A stretch of 64,000 nucleotides of DNA. Origin: Dromaius novaehollandiae (Eukaryota; Chordata; Aves; Casuariiformes; Dromaiidae). This document shows, in pieces, positions 37,195 to 49,628 of the stretch; position 1 is the stretch's first letter, and each line of letters opens with the position of its first letter. The stretch lies in assembly GCF_036370855.1 (NCBI RefSeq), contig NC_088112.1, positions 15,058,469 through 15,122,468 of the forward strand, read 5' to 3'. A program made the translations under genes and the position numbers. The notes below the pieces were generated by a model. That model was not told the origin of the DNA, made no database searches, and worked only from the letters and a program-made list of their open reading frames with translations.

Positions 37195-37235
37195 TAACTT
37201 CAGCTATCTAAAATTAGGTGTCTAGTCCAACCTTT
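37195..37235. repeat. relic of palindromic element inside the MIR
   Basis: GCTATCTAAAATTAGGTGTC and TAGTCC resemble the 'taggtgtctaaaattaggcacctaagtcc' word that I recall from palindromic repeats of sauropsids. It lies between the two MIR halves, so it may be part of a later insertion. Confidence 0.3.
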
Positions 37236-37447
37236 CTGCCTAGGCTCCTGCTGTTGTCAGGGAGAGAGACAGAGTCCCCCAGAGGGTGCTTTATCTTATC
37301 CTGGCGCAGAGGCCTAGGTCTCTGGTTTGGTGATCATTAATCTTCGATCTGTGCTCTGCTGCTTGCCCAGCAGGACACATCTGATCCAGATCAGGAGTGA
37401 TTTATGCTGGCTTTATGCACAGATAAACTCCGAGCCAGCAGATCAGG

Positions 37448-37475
37448 GCGTCTGTGAAATGAGGATAAGTCTTCC
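37448..37475 (+). repeat. MIR 3' fragment (right half)
   Basis: GCGTCTGTGAAATGAGGATA then AG resembles the MIR word 'catctgtaaaatggggataa'. With the core at 37,147-37,176 it makes a plausible single MIR split by 271 bases. Confidence 0.5.
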
Positions 37476-37560
37476 CCTCTTTCATTCTTTTGCCTGCTCT
37501 GTCAATTTACATTTCAATCCGGCAAATATTTATCCATGTGTCATTTTATGCAGATTAGTT

Positions 37561-37590
37561 AAAAAAACAAACAAACAAACAAACAAAAAC
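37561..37590 (+). repeat. (CAAA)n simple repeat
   Basis: Seven A are followed by five CAAA units and a short A tail. It could be the tail of a retroposed insertion, since it lies about 85 bases downstream of the MIR relic, but it is equally a plain microsatellite. Confidence 0.85.
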
Positions 37591-38139
37591 ATGGCACAGA
37601 CTTTCTGCAGGGCTGAGGCCCGGGACTGTGAAGTCTTTGGATGAAGGGCTATTTCTCACTGTGTTCTGTGCAGTAAGCACCATCAGAGCCCAGCTGGGGC
37701 TTCCAGGTCCTGAAGTATTAAATCATTGTCATCATCATCCGCCCTAGCTGACAATCAAACATCTTCCTGCTGGAGATATGAAGAAATAGGTGGTATTTAC
37801 TGAGGCCCCTTAGCCTCTCAGCCATTTGCCTCCACAGAGTAAAATGAATTCAGTTCTGTCTCCCTTCAGTGATCCAAAATTGAAATAAAAACATGCTTTT
37901 TATCAGGGTAATGCTTGCCAAAACACACACCAGCAAGCCTCTCTGATCTACGCACAAGGATCAGCCATATAAAGGGCATGTGACAAGTATCAGCTTTTCA
38001 GAAGCATTACATTGGACTTGGCAAAGCACTAGCAGGCAATTAAAACCTTGCATGAACCCAAGTTGTGCCTCTGCTTGTTTGCAGAGTTAAAATATTTCCT
38101 TAAAAAACAAAACAAAAATAAATAAGCCTCAGCAGCTTA

Positions 38140-38470
38140 ATGAGATTTTTATTATCCTGCCTCTTATTTAATGGTATGGAAATGCAAGGACTGTCCTGTA
38201 TAAATAGCATCCCATTTCTTTCTTCATTTTCTTAAGATTTTTAACTAATCAGCCTGAAAATGCACTTGCCATTAATCTGATAACCACTGTTTCCTTTAGC
38301 AACAATCAAACCCTGGCTCTCAGATATAACTTTATTTGGAGATAAGATCTGATTCATTTATTGTATCTTTTTAATTATGAAATGCAATTTAGATATAATT
38401 ATCTCACTTACTGAGCTTAAGGTGAATTCACTACTCATACTGGTCAGCAATTAGACCAGTTTGCCATAAT
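38140..38470. promoter_or_regulatory. AT-rich stretch with GATA and homeodomain words, possible conserved element
   Basis: AGATAAG at 38,340, an inverted GATA word TTATCT at 38,399 and a TTAATTA homeodomain core at 38,371 lie within 65 bases, inside a 330-base AT-rich stretch free of visible repeats. This is what ancient vertebrate enhancers look like, but AT-rich DNA yields such words by chance. Conservation cannot be judged from one sequence. Confidence 0.2.
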
Positions 38471-41400
38471 AATTTCTTTCCAGCTCAGACGGTAAGGTGA
38501 GCGTTTTGTTTTGGGCTTTCGTTTTATTGATTCTTTCACGGTAGCCCGAAGAACCTTGAACATTATAATGACTCCATATCTACACAGACTTCTGCTTATG
38601 GCAGATAAATGCCAGCTATGGGAACCCTATGTATGATTCTTCTCACCTCCAGTGAAGACCTCAATTTCTGTGCTACCTACTCAAGCTCCCTTTCTGCAGT
38701 GGGGAGAAATAAGTATTTCCAGACTGTGATTTATCTCTTTTCAACGTCTGCCATAGGATGAGACAGCTAGTGCTCTAGGTGGCCTAGCTCTTTCTATAGC
38801 CTACAAAAGGAGTCTAGACAAAAGGCTTAGATGCAGGTTTCTATTACAAATATCTGCATGAGGACAGATACAACCTACTCCATGTGTAAATGCAGAAAAC
38901 AGCCTAAAAGGCCTGAGCTTTCCAGCAGAAGGGAGTTTCCCCTTAAAAATAATGCAGTATTATGACTTCCAACATACCTGTGGACCAGCCACTGCACAAG
39001 CACAGTAATCACATACAGAGGGCAAGAGAGCCACTGGAAGACAGCAGTGTACACACACTAGTGGATATTTATAGGGGAAGAGTCTAAAATTCAAAGGTCA
39101 GAAGGCATTTTATTGGCAAAACATAGATAGAAGTGTCTGTTTCCAACTCCCAAGCATGGTGTTATTTGAAAATACTGACATAGCTCACTAAATGTGTGCA
39201 TAATGATGCTTAGGGGCTTGTGTTGCATCTATAAACTGAAGTGGAGTTGTGAGTAGGATGCAGAATTGAGCGCTGGTTTGCTGTTACCACTTATGCAGGT
39301 GCCTGCTCTCAGGGAACAGTGCATCTCTTGCTCAGTACATCCCAAGTTCTAGTCTGATTTCCAAGTCTAGACAGCTTTTTCTTGGGTCAATGAGAGCTGG
39401 AAAAATGGGAGCCTTTCCCACCCTCAAAGGTGGGAAGAAAAAGGCAGGTCCAGCTACACTCCACTTTACACCAAGTAACTCCTGACTAATCATTCCCAAG
39501 AAGCTTCTCAGCCAAAAGGAGTCTCAGACTTTCTACTCTACAAAACCTGGAAAAAAAGGGATATAAGACCTTCTGGCAACAAGGTCTGTCCTCACCGTGT
39601 CATCCTGACAGACATGAAAGATGCCAGAATTTGCCTGGCATCTGCTCCTGTGAAAAGAGGGTTTTTTTCCAGTGCAGTGATGCTTGACTCTCAAATTAAT
39701 GCTTTCAGCACGCAGAAAATCTTAAGCACACAGAAGCTGAATTGTAAAGTCCCATTGCAACGCCTATTTGCAGGCTTTGTGTTCTGCAAAGCTTGTTCTG
39801 ACTTGTTTCTCCTGATGTTCCTCTCCTGGTGAGAGGGAAGGAGAACACAAAATTAATTCCCAGCTCTAAAGCAATGTGGAAACTACAGAGAAACTGTTAT
39901 CCTGTGTAACTGTTAATCTCTCTGCTGCCATGGCACACTGGTGAAATAGCAGTTAAATACTGTACTTTAACATACAAATTAGAATTTTTATCCTAGACAT
40001 TTCATAGTATCTGCTGTGATATCATTAGCCCACTCTTGAAAAAAATAAGCTTTCTTCTTCAGCTAAAATGACCCTGGGAAATTCATCAGCACAGCTGGGT
40101 TCTAAGGAGGCATCGAATCACATAATACATGGGGATAGTCAGCTTACTCTTACCTGCATTTAAAAGCAATCTTCTTGTCCTTAAATAATCTACACATGTT
40201 AATTAGAAGCTAGTAAAGTATCTTAAATGGTGTGAAATTAGAATGAATTATTCATGTCATTTCTTGGCTGCAGTGGTTGCAGATAGTGTTTTTGTTTTGG
40301 GGAAAAAAGACTTAAATAATGAGAAGATGAAATCTCTTATTAATTTGTTTTCCTACGAGTAGAAACCTTTTCTGTCAAACAGTGCTTCAGTTAGAAGAGT
40401 ACTTAAGATGAGAAAAAAACAGCCACTCATTTAGCCAGTATATATTGACCAATCTTTAATCACTGACTAGCCTCAGACTACTTTCAGAGATATCAGTGAT
40501 GCAGAAATAGCCTTTTTCCGGCTACACAGCCCATGTTCTCTGCCCATGACAAAATGTTTCCTACAGCGAGAAAAGTAATTTAGAGGCTGCTGATTTGGGG
40601 TGAAATATTACAAGTTTACCATTTTCTAGGAAACCTTTCTGCAAGAATTGGAACAGATAGGTCCATTTTCCTTGGGAGAAGAGGTCAACTTTGGTCATCT
40701 TTGAACACAAGCCAGCATGAATGGTCCAAGATTCACTAATTCTTTTCTGAGAAGAGCTAGAGAGTTAAATCTTTCTACCTCCTCCAACCTGGGGCTGAAT
40801 AACGAGTAGGGACAGCAGGTTTTGACTTAGAGCAACTTCGCTAAAGCAAAATGAATAAGACACAGATAGAAAGATAATTAGCAGAAACACAATTAAGCTA
40901 TCCCAACAGGAGCCAATCTTCAGCATCTCAGCCAGAACATGCTGTTCCAATCGCACCAGGTAGAACAGTTCTAGTGCCATTTAAAGCATTCAGCTAAAGA
41001 AAGCACATCCTCGTTTATTTGTTTGAAAACAAATTTAAAAACCAACAGGGAAAATGGCACAGGAGAGTGAAGTAACATAGTGGAGTGGAAATCCAGGAAC
41101 AAGAGCTGAGGAAAAGCAATAAAGAGGCTGCATCTACTTCTGTCTATGTGGGTCCAACAGTAGTGCTTTATGGTACCTGAAATGCTGTAAATCTCTTCAC
41201 TTGATCACAAGAAAACCTCCATCTCCTGAAAGCCAGAGATGGTGTTTACCATTCTTATAATTTATTATATGGCTGCACTCAGTGTTGCCAGCAGAACCTG
41301 AGTCCTCCCTAACCTACCTCCCCTCCCCTCACCCCCAAAGTTTATACACAGTGAGAGACTAGCCTGGCAAAAGGGCTGGCAGCACAAATACAAAAGACAG

Positions 41401-41710
41401 AAGGAAAAGAGATGCACAGGGAGCCAAAACACCTTGTCCAAAACACAGAGAAATGCAGTAGGTACATAAACATGTTAGCTCTAGGGATATGAAACTCCAG
41501 TGCAGCTACCAGCCCGAGGTTGTAACTCAGCACATGGTCAGCTGTGGTTCACAATAAACACCAAGTAACAGTCCCTGCTTTTCATTAAAGGGTTGAATTA
41601 CCATACTTTTCTCTAGGATAGAAGTGTGTTTTGAGGCCATTACTCAAGAGTAGATGGCATATGGGAAGTTCACAACTAAGTGTACCCCGTAATAATGTGT
41701 TCATGTTCCT

Positions 41711-41793
41711 GTTCCCAAAGTCAATGGCAGATAGAGGAACAGACTCAGTTTCAACTCCCAGTTCAGTGCCCTACTCACTAGACCACAAAATTG
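41711..41793 (-). repeat. MIR SINE, tRNA-like head, antisense
   Basis: Read on the plus strand, GTCAATGGCAGATAGAGGAA, then TTTCAACTCCCAGTTCAGTG, CCCTACTCACTAGACCAC matches the inverted MIR head from memory ('agtggcagagccgggattcgaacccaggt..cccagtccagtgctctttccactagaccac'). The core on the other side is decayed. Confidence 0.7.
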
Positions 41794-42849
41794 TTTTTTA
41801 TACAGACAGATATATAAAGATATGGATGGATGGCTCCAAGCCTGATTTTATTGCCATATGGACACCAAAAAATTAGCATTTTAAAATGCAAAGGATTTTA
41901 GCTGCTGCATATTAATGAATCCAAGTTCCCACAATGAGGCAATAATGAAATGACCTATAAAAACAGTTAACATCAGTAGAAGTGAGATCAAACATAGCTT
42001 CTGTGCTAAAAACCCTCCTATGGCTACAGCAGCACACACACATTCTCATCATAATTTGCCTGCTCTATACAGCACAGCTATCTCAAATATGGAACTACTG
42101 CTGGATCAAATATCTAACACAATGCTGTCCATTCACCTAAATCCTGAGCTGGTTTATATCATTTCATCTTGCAAATATCCTGCACCTTAAGGGAAACCTC
42201 ACAGCACTGTCAGACAGAGTTTCAGATCTGGCACTTCTGTGTGTAAATCGACATCCCCAATGAATGCATTTAAAAATATCTGTACAGGACATATTCCTTT
42301 CACACTGCCAAGATCTGTGATTTCCTTCTGGGTTTTGGTGTTCTCACACACACCCCTACAGTGTAACAAGGTTCACTTTCTCAGCTATCATAGATAATCA
42401 TTGTGATAGCAAGGAAAAGAGAGAAAAGATGCAAAGCCACACCACGCCGTCAAGCTCACAACAGGAGAAGTAAAACATATGGCTCCAACACAGAACACCT
42501 TCAGTCAAATTCTCAACGGTGGGGCTTCAACAGATTTCCAGGAACCACAAACACCTCTCTCTGTGCCTTGCCAGGTGCCTCAGATACGTGGTCCATTCAG
42601 GGGAATGTAACTCTAGACCTGCCAGCTCCAACAATGAAGGCCCTATTCCTGCCTCCTATTCTATTTTTTTTAATTGCTGTGATGAGAGATAACAGGACAG
42701 ATAATGTCCCTGATGCTATCATATTATAAGTCTTTATACAATGACATGAAGACAGTTCAGTAAACCTGGTGGGTACTAGGCATAAATGACAGTGCAGGAA
42801 ACGTGGCTGTCACTGTTATTTCCTTCCATGTCTGGAATCAATAAGGATG

Positions 42850-43500
42850 GAGCAACCACAAATGGAATAAGTTACCATAAGTTATGAGAGCAACTGGAAA
42901 CTCTGAATTTCTCTTTCACTTGAAATTTTGATATGTCAGCATTTTCAGTGAAATTGAAGGTCCATAAAATTGTACTGGAAAAAAAAATTGAAGGCTAATC
43001 TACAGACACTGACAATTTTTTTTCTCTAATTAGTATACTTCTTTTCTTCTTCAAAGTGTTAGTCTATTTCATTATAAACTCAAATACGGGATACTTTGAT
43101 CTAAAAAATAAGGTGTTTTAGATGTGTGCTAATTAGCAGCTGTCCTTAAAGATTTTTATGATAAATTTGATAAAAAATCATATTATAATCTGTCATGCCA
43201 TACTATATACTTAGTATGAGAAGATTATGTAACATTTATTTGATGCAATATGACACATCATCTATACATCAGTGTGTTGGACCTGCAGAAAAAAGTAAAG
43301 GGGTACGAAAGTGAAAATTAAACAAATACCATTTAAAATAAAATGGTTAAGTAGTCCAGAAATAAGATATTGATATGATCAAGAATGATTAAAAAATCCA
43401 TTTAAAAATAATGTGAACAGGAAATGTAATCAAATTCTATGTAATTTTATTAAAAAGTGTTTTTAAAAACTAACATTTTTCTAGCTGTGGCAAAATGTTT
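42850..43500. other. extremely AT-rich block
   Basis: Sampled 60-base lines hold only 20-22 percent G+C (for example 43,141-43,200 and 43,381-43,440), with many A and T runs. No frame of note is open and no repeat family is recognisable. It could act as a matrix-attachment-like or bendable region. It ends abruptly at about 43,500 against a GC-rich segment. Confidence 0.6.
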
Positions 43501-43519
43501 TTGGAAGGGTCAAGCTGCA

Positions 43520-44210
43520 GGGACACAGCCTAGATACAGATGAGCCTATTGACACAAAGAAGGTCTTCCACTGCGTATAGGCCCTTTAAGGGCTCCACTG
43601 GCCCCTCCAGCTCCACCCTCCAGCTGGTATATAAGGCAGGAAGGTGGCTGCTGGAATGGTTTGCTGGTGAAGGTCTGGGCTACTGCAGGAGGTGCTCTGG
43701 GGTGGACGGACTGCTGTATGAAGAGGACTGCTCAGCTGTATGGAGATGGTGGTCAAGTCAAAGGTACTGCTTTGTCTGGGGGTGTCTGAGTGAGGCAGTG
43801 GCAGGCGGGTGAATCCTTCAGCTGTTGGGGACTCTGAAATTCTGTGTTTGTAAGGGGGCTCAGTGCCCTGCTGGCCACTTGATGGAGGGGATTGAGAACT
43901 GGGTGGCTGGAGTGCGGTGGCCTGTTTGCTTTCAGAGCTTGGCCTGTGTCTGTTGAAATGGTTGTGCTGTGTGTGTCTGTGGTAGTTGATCTTGACATGC
44001 TCTGGAAGTGCTGCCCAGAAGTCCCTGTCCTCAGGGCATTGAGGGGCAGTGTGTGGCTGGCTCTGTTCTGCACAAGGGACGCAGAAACATGGTGAGGTTG
44101 TGGTCTGCCAGGTGCCTGGTGTCAGTCTGATGACAGCCTGCCCTGAAATGCAGGATCCTGGTTTCCCTGGCCTAGAGCTCTGCCTAGGGAGTTGTGGTCC
44201 TTTCCTTTCA
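43520..44210 (+). promoter_or_regulatory. GC-rich islet with TATA box; possible solo LTR or retroelement promoter
   Basis: G+C jumps from about 20 to 57 percent within 200 bases. TATATAAG at 43,628-43,635 is preceded by GCCCTTTAAGGGC, a near-palindrome, and by a C/T-rich promoter-like stretch, and followed by G/T-rich sequence with frequent CTG and GTG. Plus-strand (90 codons) and minus-strand (106 codons) frames overlap and resemble nothing known. A Pol II promoter-like block dropped into AT-rich DNA fits a solo LTR, but I see no clear TG..CA ends, no target-site duplication and no AATAAA signal. An authentic non-coding RNA promoter is the alternative. Confidence 0.25.
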
Positions 44211-45620
44211 TTCCAGTCTTGATAAGAAAATACATCACAGCGTACAGCTTTGCATATTAAAAATGTGCTTTAAATGCCTTCCCAAGTTGTCTCCAGTGCT
44301 TTTCATTTTAAGATGCTTAAAGTATGAATAACGAAGACAGAAGGAGTAGGTCAAGGGATCAGACACTGCATATCCACAAAAAACAGGAAGTAGTAGTATT
44401 TGGCAAACAAAATTATTTACTGGCATGAACTCTTGACATGGATGAGAATTAACTTTGCTAAATCCAGATGGTGCTGCAAGGAACACTGAAGTCAATTCTT
44501 CCCATTGCTGAAGTGCAGTGTAACCTATTTGTCCTTTATCTGTCCTCGTTATGTGGTGATGAGATCAAAGCTGACATCTGGCTGCAGTTTTGCTGAAACT
44601 GGGCAAGTGATACTCTCCACTGAATTCATAAAGAGAAAATACATTTGGAAAGCAAGGGTACTGGGGCTGCCTCCTAAAAGTTTTAGTGTTCTGGATATGT
44701 CTTGCATACAGTAGTAACTGCTTCTTGTGATAATGCAGAATCCTAAAAGCTAATGGATTAAACATGATTAATGTCTTAAAATGTATTTCTCTGAAACTTT
44801 GCTAGTATGTTAAACCACTGGCCAATTTTTGTGATAGTCTGATATTTGCATCTGTGAAAAGAGTTTATAAAATGCAATGTGTTGCACAGTCCCTGTTATG
44901 TGCTAGCTGCAGAGGATGGCGACTCTTATAATTCTGCGTAGTTCTGATTCTTTAGTGCAAGCTGTCATGATGCACACATTTAATCCTTGAGGGCTGCAGG
45001 TCAAGCTCTGTATGTGGCTCATGATAGATGTGTTTGTACCTGGCCTAGCACAGCTGTGTTAACCACTTTAAATGTGTAAAAGAAAAGGAAGAGAATGAAG
45101 TCTCTAGTGTACTAGAACAACTCTTTAAATGGCTGTATCCATTTTTAATGTGCCTTGCTAGTTAAAAATAATCCTTTCAGTTGCACCCTTCAGGTGAAGT
45201 TAAAGGACCTTGAACTGGTGAAGAGCCAGGTACTGTAGTAGCAGTGAGTACCGGCAAGGGCTAGCTTCTCCACACACTGTTGTATGGAATATAGCCCTGA
45301 TTTAGCCATAAAGTTGCATTTAATCCTTGTAACTGCGTTGCTAAATTCTATGCCTAAATAGGAGGTGATAGTGCCTCCTTAAAAAAGTGTAGTAAACATC
45401 ATATTGCAGAGCTTTTATCTAATATAATAAGCTGTAAGCTGTTCTGAGATGTGGCGTATTCTTAGTAATGAGAGCATTTATAGTTGTGAAATTCATGTGC
45501 TTTCAGCTTGTGAATGGTATCTTTATTTTTCTGGAGTTCCTGTGACTGTCTAGACTGACTGTTGTATCTGAAGCCTTAACACTTACATGCTGGTCTGTCT
45601 CTACCTAAAATGTAAGTGCC

Positions 45621-45690
45621 TGGACTTGCAAAGGTACTTGAGTACTTAGTCCTGCTGAAATCAATGCCTGCACATCTCCTGAGTCTGGGC
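45621..45690. repeat. relic of a palindromic (MITE-like) element
   Basis: GGACTTGCAAAGGTACTTGA, GTACTTAGTCC and GAAATCAATG fall in the order of the left half of the element proposed at 1.25 kb ('agatcctcaaaggtatttaggcacctaactcccattgaaatcaatg'). The right arm is decayed. Confidence 0.35.
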
Positions 45691-47852
45691 TTGGGCTGAT
45701 GAACTTGGTGGCTGGCTAGGCAGCATGCCTTGGCTAGCAGACTTGTGCCTCCCTAGTCATTGACCACCTAGAGAGCTTACCAGCCCTTTTGCCTCAATGT
45801 ATTGAACGTATAATAAATGAAAGAGTTCAGTTTTTTCCCCTTGCCAGTAACTTCTTAAGGCTGATGTCAGTTTTTTAAAACAAGAGAATTACATGTGTTA
45901 TGAGTCAGGTGTGTAAAAGCAGAATGGTAAACTAGCTGCATCTCTAGCTTGGGGAGTGAGGGGGATGGGGGCTAAATGTAAATTACAAGTTTTCTTTAGG
46001 TATAAGACATTCCTTAAAAATTTCTTAAGGTTGCCTGGAGCAATAAGAGTGGTCTTTAAGGTTTCTCCTGTCACTTTGAGGAAATACTGTATAGCTGCAA
46101 ATATTAAACTTAACATTCTCACCACCTCTGCTATTGACTTTCATTTATATTAGGAAAGCTGTATTGCATAGCAAGCTCTGGATGTGCAGATATGTATCCT
46201 CAGTTTGCAGATAGTCTTAAAATATCATTTAAGAACTGGCTAAATGGCTCTTCCCATTAGACTGAAGTCATTCATAGGTCTGAAGGTGGTCCTGATATAC
46301 TAAAATAGGGACTTGTGGAGAGCAGTTAGTCCTCATATATGACTAAATTGCTAGCTGTCACTGAAGGTAATTCCTGGAAGACAGACTGAACTACTGTAAG
46401 TGCTGTCCACTGCTCTTATGATTTATGAAGGAAGTGTGCAATGATGGTGACTATGCAATGCAAACCTGCTGACTGGCCTTATCTTTAGGATCAAACTGTT
46501 AGGGAGTGCATAGAGAGCATGTAAGCAATGTCAATGTTTGCTTGGACTGAGTGGGCCAAATTCTCTTCTAATGTATCTCACTGAAGCATGTTCTTGGCTG
46601 TGCTTGCCTAGCAACTGCTGATAGCAGCATGAGAAGCAATAGTGCTTTATCTCAGGCACAGTTCATAGGGAGATCTAGTATACCTTATTAGATCAACAGT
46701 AGTGCATCCTGTTGTTTGCCAGATGCTTGTTCTTTTGGAATTTACACCACTTTCAGTGATAAAACATCCCAAGTTTGGGGAACTGGAGACAGTAAGGTCT
46801 CTCCCCTATGGCTTCTCCCACCTTAGACCTGAATCCAGAGCCACCAAGCTTTAACCTGTACACAAACTGATTGCTGTTATCTCTGAAGGATTTCAACTAT
46901 CCTGTGAAACAAGCTAAGTCTCTTAGAACAGCTTACTGAGGTTTCTCTGTCAGCCTGCTCAGAATATCTGCAGATGATATCAAACAAATATCCATTGCTA
47001 GACAGCCTTAAGGTGAATTTAACTTTTAATTTAGATCTGCAATTTGCAAAATATTTCTCTTCCAAATGAGACTGGATCCCAAAGCCAGGCTCTAAATCTC
47101 TGAAGTCTGGAAAAAATTCCTGCTGGAGCCATGCTCTGGCCTAAAGCTCTCCCTCTAATACTGACATCAGATTATCTTGGGAGGAACACAGAATGGTCTA
47201 AGAAATTTAGCAAGGTCTTTGTTCCTCAGTGCTCAGACACACTGAAAGCCTTTCTGGCTCTTTCTTCTCTTTCTTGGCTTTCATAAGATCTTGTGATCCA
47301 TTTCAAAGGGAAACTCCTTCAAAACCTAAAGCTATTTGATGAAATAAAAGCAAACAACTTAAGTTCTGTTTACTCAGTTTTCCACATTAGGAAAACATCT
47401 GTTCTGTTTGGTTCAGTTGTGGTCAAGAGGAAGATTTCAGGGATTTGCTTCATGTGTGGGTTGAGACCTTTGCAGTGCAGGATGGACATCAGCTGTGGGT
47501 TGAGAAGCTGGCATCATGGCAAAGCTGAGACCTGGCACATTGAATGCCTTAATTGGCAAGGCCCCTGTTCTGGTGTTAATAGGCTGCAGGTAGCAGCATA
47601 AGAGGGGTATTCAGGATGGTTTCTTACTTGCACAAACACATTACTAAAATGCATGAAATGCTTGTTGGTGCAAAACTGCTTTATGAGAATACTCATGGAG
47701 ATCATAACTGTCCATATGTGCTGCCACTGAGCTTTGGTCTGTTTGTCCAAAGCAATCTCTGCAAGTGTTTTGTTTGCTGACAATTCATTGTCAATTAACT
47801 TAGAACCACAATGCTGCCTTATGAATGAGCATCCTAACTCCTAAAAACATTT

Positions 47853-47882
47853 TTGGGCCTGGTTCAAGTCTTGCACTTGCTT
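47853..47882. repeat. relic of a palindromic element end
   Basis: GGGCCTGGTTCAAGTCTTGC resembles the GGGCCTGATCCAA end seen at 4.77 kb. Too short to be certain. Confidence 0.2.
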
Positions 47883-49569
47883 TCTGCATTGAAGTAACCT
47901 CACTGACTCAAGTGCTTCTCCTGTTTTTCAATTGTGTAAGTGAGATGAGAAACAAGCTCTCAAAACCCAGATTCTGAGTATCACTTGAAAAACAGCTTGT
48001 TACTATTTACTTATATTCAGGTTGAACTAAAACAACCCAGTGACTTTCAGAGGCTTTAGGACGGACCTTGGGATCATGATTTAAATTACATAAGTATTTC
48101 AAGTAGCTGCTTTGCATTGTTCAGTAGTAGGGAAATATTGCAGAAGAAACTCACTGCATTTCTTACAGCTGTTTTATTGCAGAGCAGCAAAATTTTCCAT
48201 CAAGCACATAGGATACACATCATTCTGTTAAGAAAAAAGGGCAAATAAAAATAATAACCAAAAATAAACTATGAGAACATGCCACCTTGTTATTTGTCCT
48301 TTAATGTTTTCAAAGCATTTGCACTTCAAAACTCACTAATCTGTCCACTTTGATTTACTTTTACTGAAATACAAATCAAACTCAAAGCCCAAGGGAAGGG
48401 GGATTTTTTTTAGCCTGTGGCAAAGAAACAATTTTAATTTATTTTAAATATATTCTGCACTCCTTTGTTCTTGCTCAGTCAAAAAATATATGGATTTCAA
48501 TGAGTTTTGCTTAGCTATGGAGTAACTGAGGATTGCAAAGATGCTCTTTGTGTTTGTAGCTCAGTAAATCCCCTTAAGTGTTGAGGCAAGGTCAAGAAAC
48601 TGCCCTACTTCCATGATTACATGGAAAAATACATGTTTGTAGAAAATGAGGAAGCCTAAGGGGAGAAGTTCTTTGATAACTACATGACAAGCAAAGGATA
48701 CTAGTGACTGACTAGGCCTCTTGCCCCAGGGAAATGCTGAAGGAGTTCAAGTGGTTCACTCCAGGCTATTTTAGGCATCTGCACTGGGTAAAAAAGCCAT
48801 GTCCAGTGCCAGCTTTCCTTATAGGAGAGCTGAACTGCCCTGCAGAGACTGAAGCTAGTTGTTTAACACCAGACCAGGAATTCTCCTACAGCCCTACTAA
48901 GGGCAGCTGTCAGAAATAGCATTTAGAATAGCATTTAAAGCATTTTAAACATCTTCCATTTTAACAAAACATCCTTTTCCAGTGGAAAAATTACTTTATA
49001 AATTCCTGATCAGTTCAATTGACCCAACTGACTTTCAGACAAGTCCTTAGGTTGCCCAAGGTCTGACCACTAAACTGGAAATCTGCCCACCTCATGAAGG
49101 GAAGGCAGCAGGAGGCTGCTGTAGGAGATGGAAGCAGGAGTGAGCGTGCACTTTGCTTACAGTGGTCAGGGGTTCAGGAGGAAACCCTCTTGTCATTACA
49201 TCTGCTTGGGTTTTACTGACGCTCAATGCACGTTTGACTTAGGTCAAGATAGCATCATGGTGTTCACGGCCATAGCCTGTATTTCTTATTATGGGTTTCT
49301 TCCATAAATAGATTAGAATCAGAAGGCTGAAAATATCAAAACCATTTTTTTCACCTCTGACAGGAGAGGTATTTTCCTGAATTGCTAATCCCCTCCCCTA
49401 ACTTCTTTCTTCACTTTGCCTGATTTGTTAGAACATATGAGCTGAGAGAAAAGTGTTGCCCCTGATGCCACATTCTCTGCATTGGAGAACATTGAGCACT
49501 TCTCAGATCAATTAGTGTTTTTAACAGAAAGGAGGATGGTAGTTTTGTCCTGTTTAGCTATGCATGGAA

Positions 49570-49628
49570 TGGGAATTAGTTAATTGCCTAATTAGGAATT
49601 AGGGAATCGGAATTTAGGGAATTAGCCT
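49570..49628 (+). repeat. degenerate GGAATTAG tandem array
   Basis: GGGAATTAG, GGAATTAG, GGAATTTAG and GGAATTAG follow one another with short AT-rich linkers over about 59 bases. This gives repeated AATTAG homeodomain-like words. A slippage origin is most likely. Confidence 0.75.

Larger units (their letters stand above)
35400..42850. other. non-coding stretch, no gene seen
   Basis: No convincing coding frame is present (all are below about 105 codons). Listed separately are two tRNA-like SINE relics, a MIR split by other sequence, a CAAA repeat, an antisense MIR and AT-rich stretches near 36.75 and 38.3 kb that have the look of conserved non-coding elements. CpG is normal for the left part of the window. 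The rest shows nothing I can name. Confidence 0.7.

Noticed and set aside
39086..39115. Possible antisense CR1 tail (TTCAAAGGTCAGAAGG)
   Set aside because: The match is too short and lacks the adjoining TATGA-type repeat.
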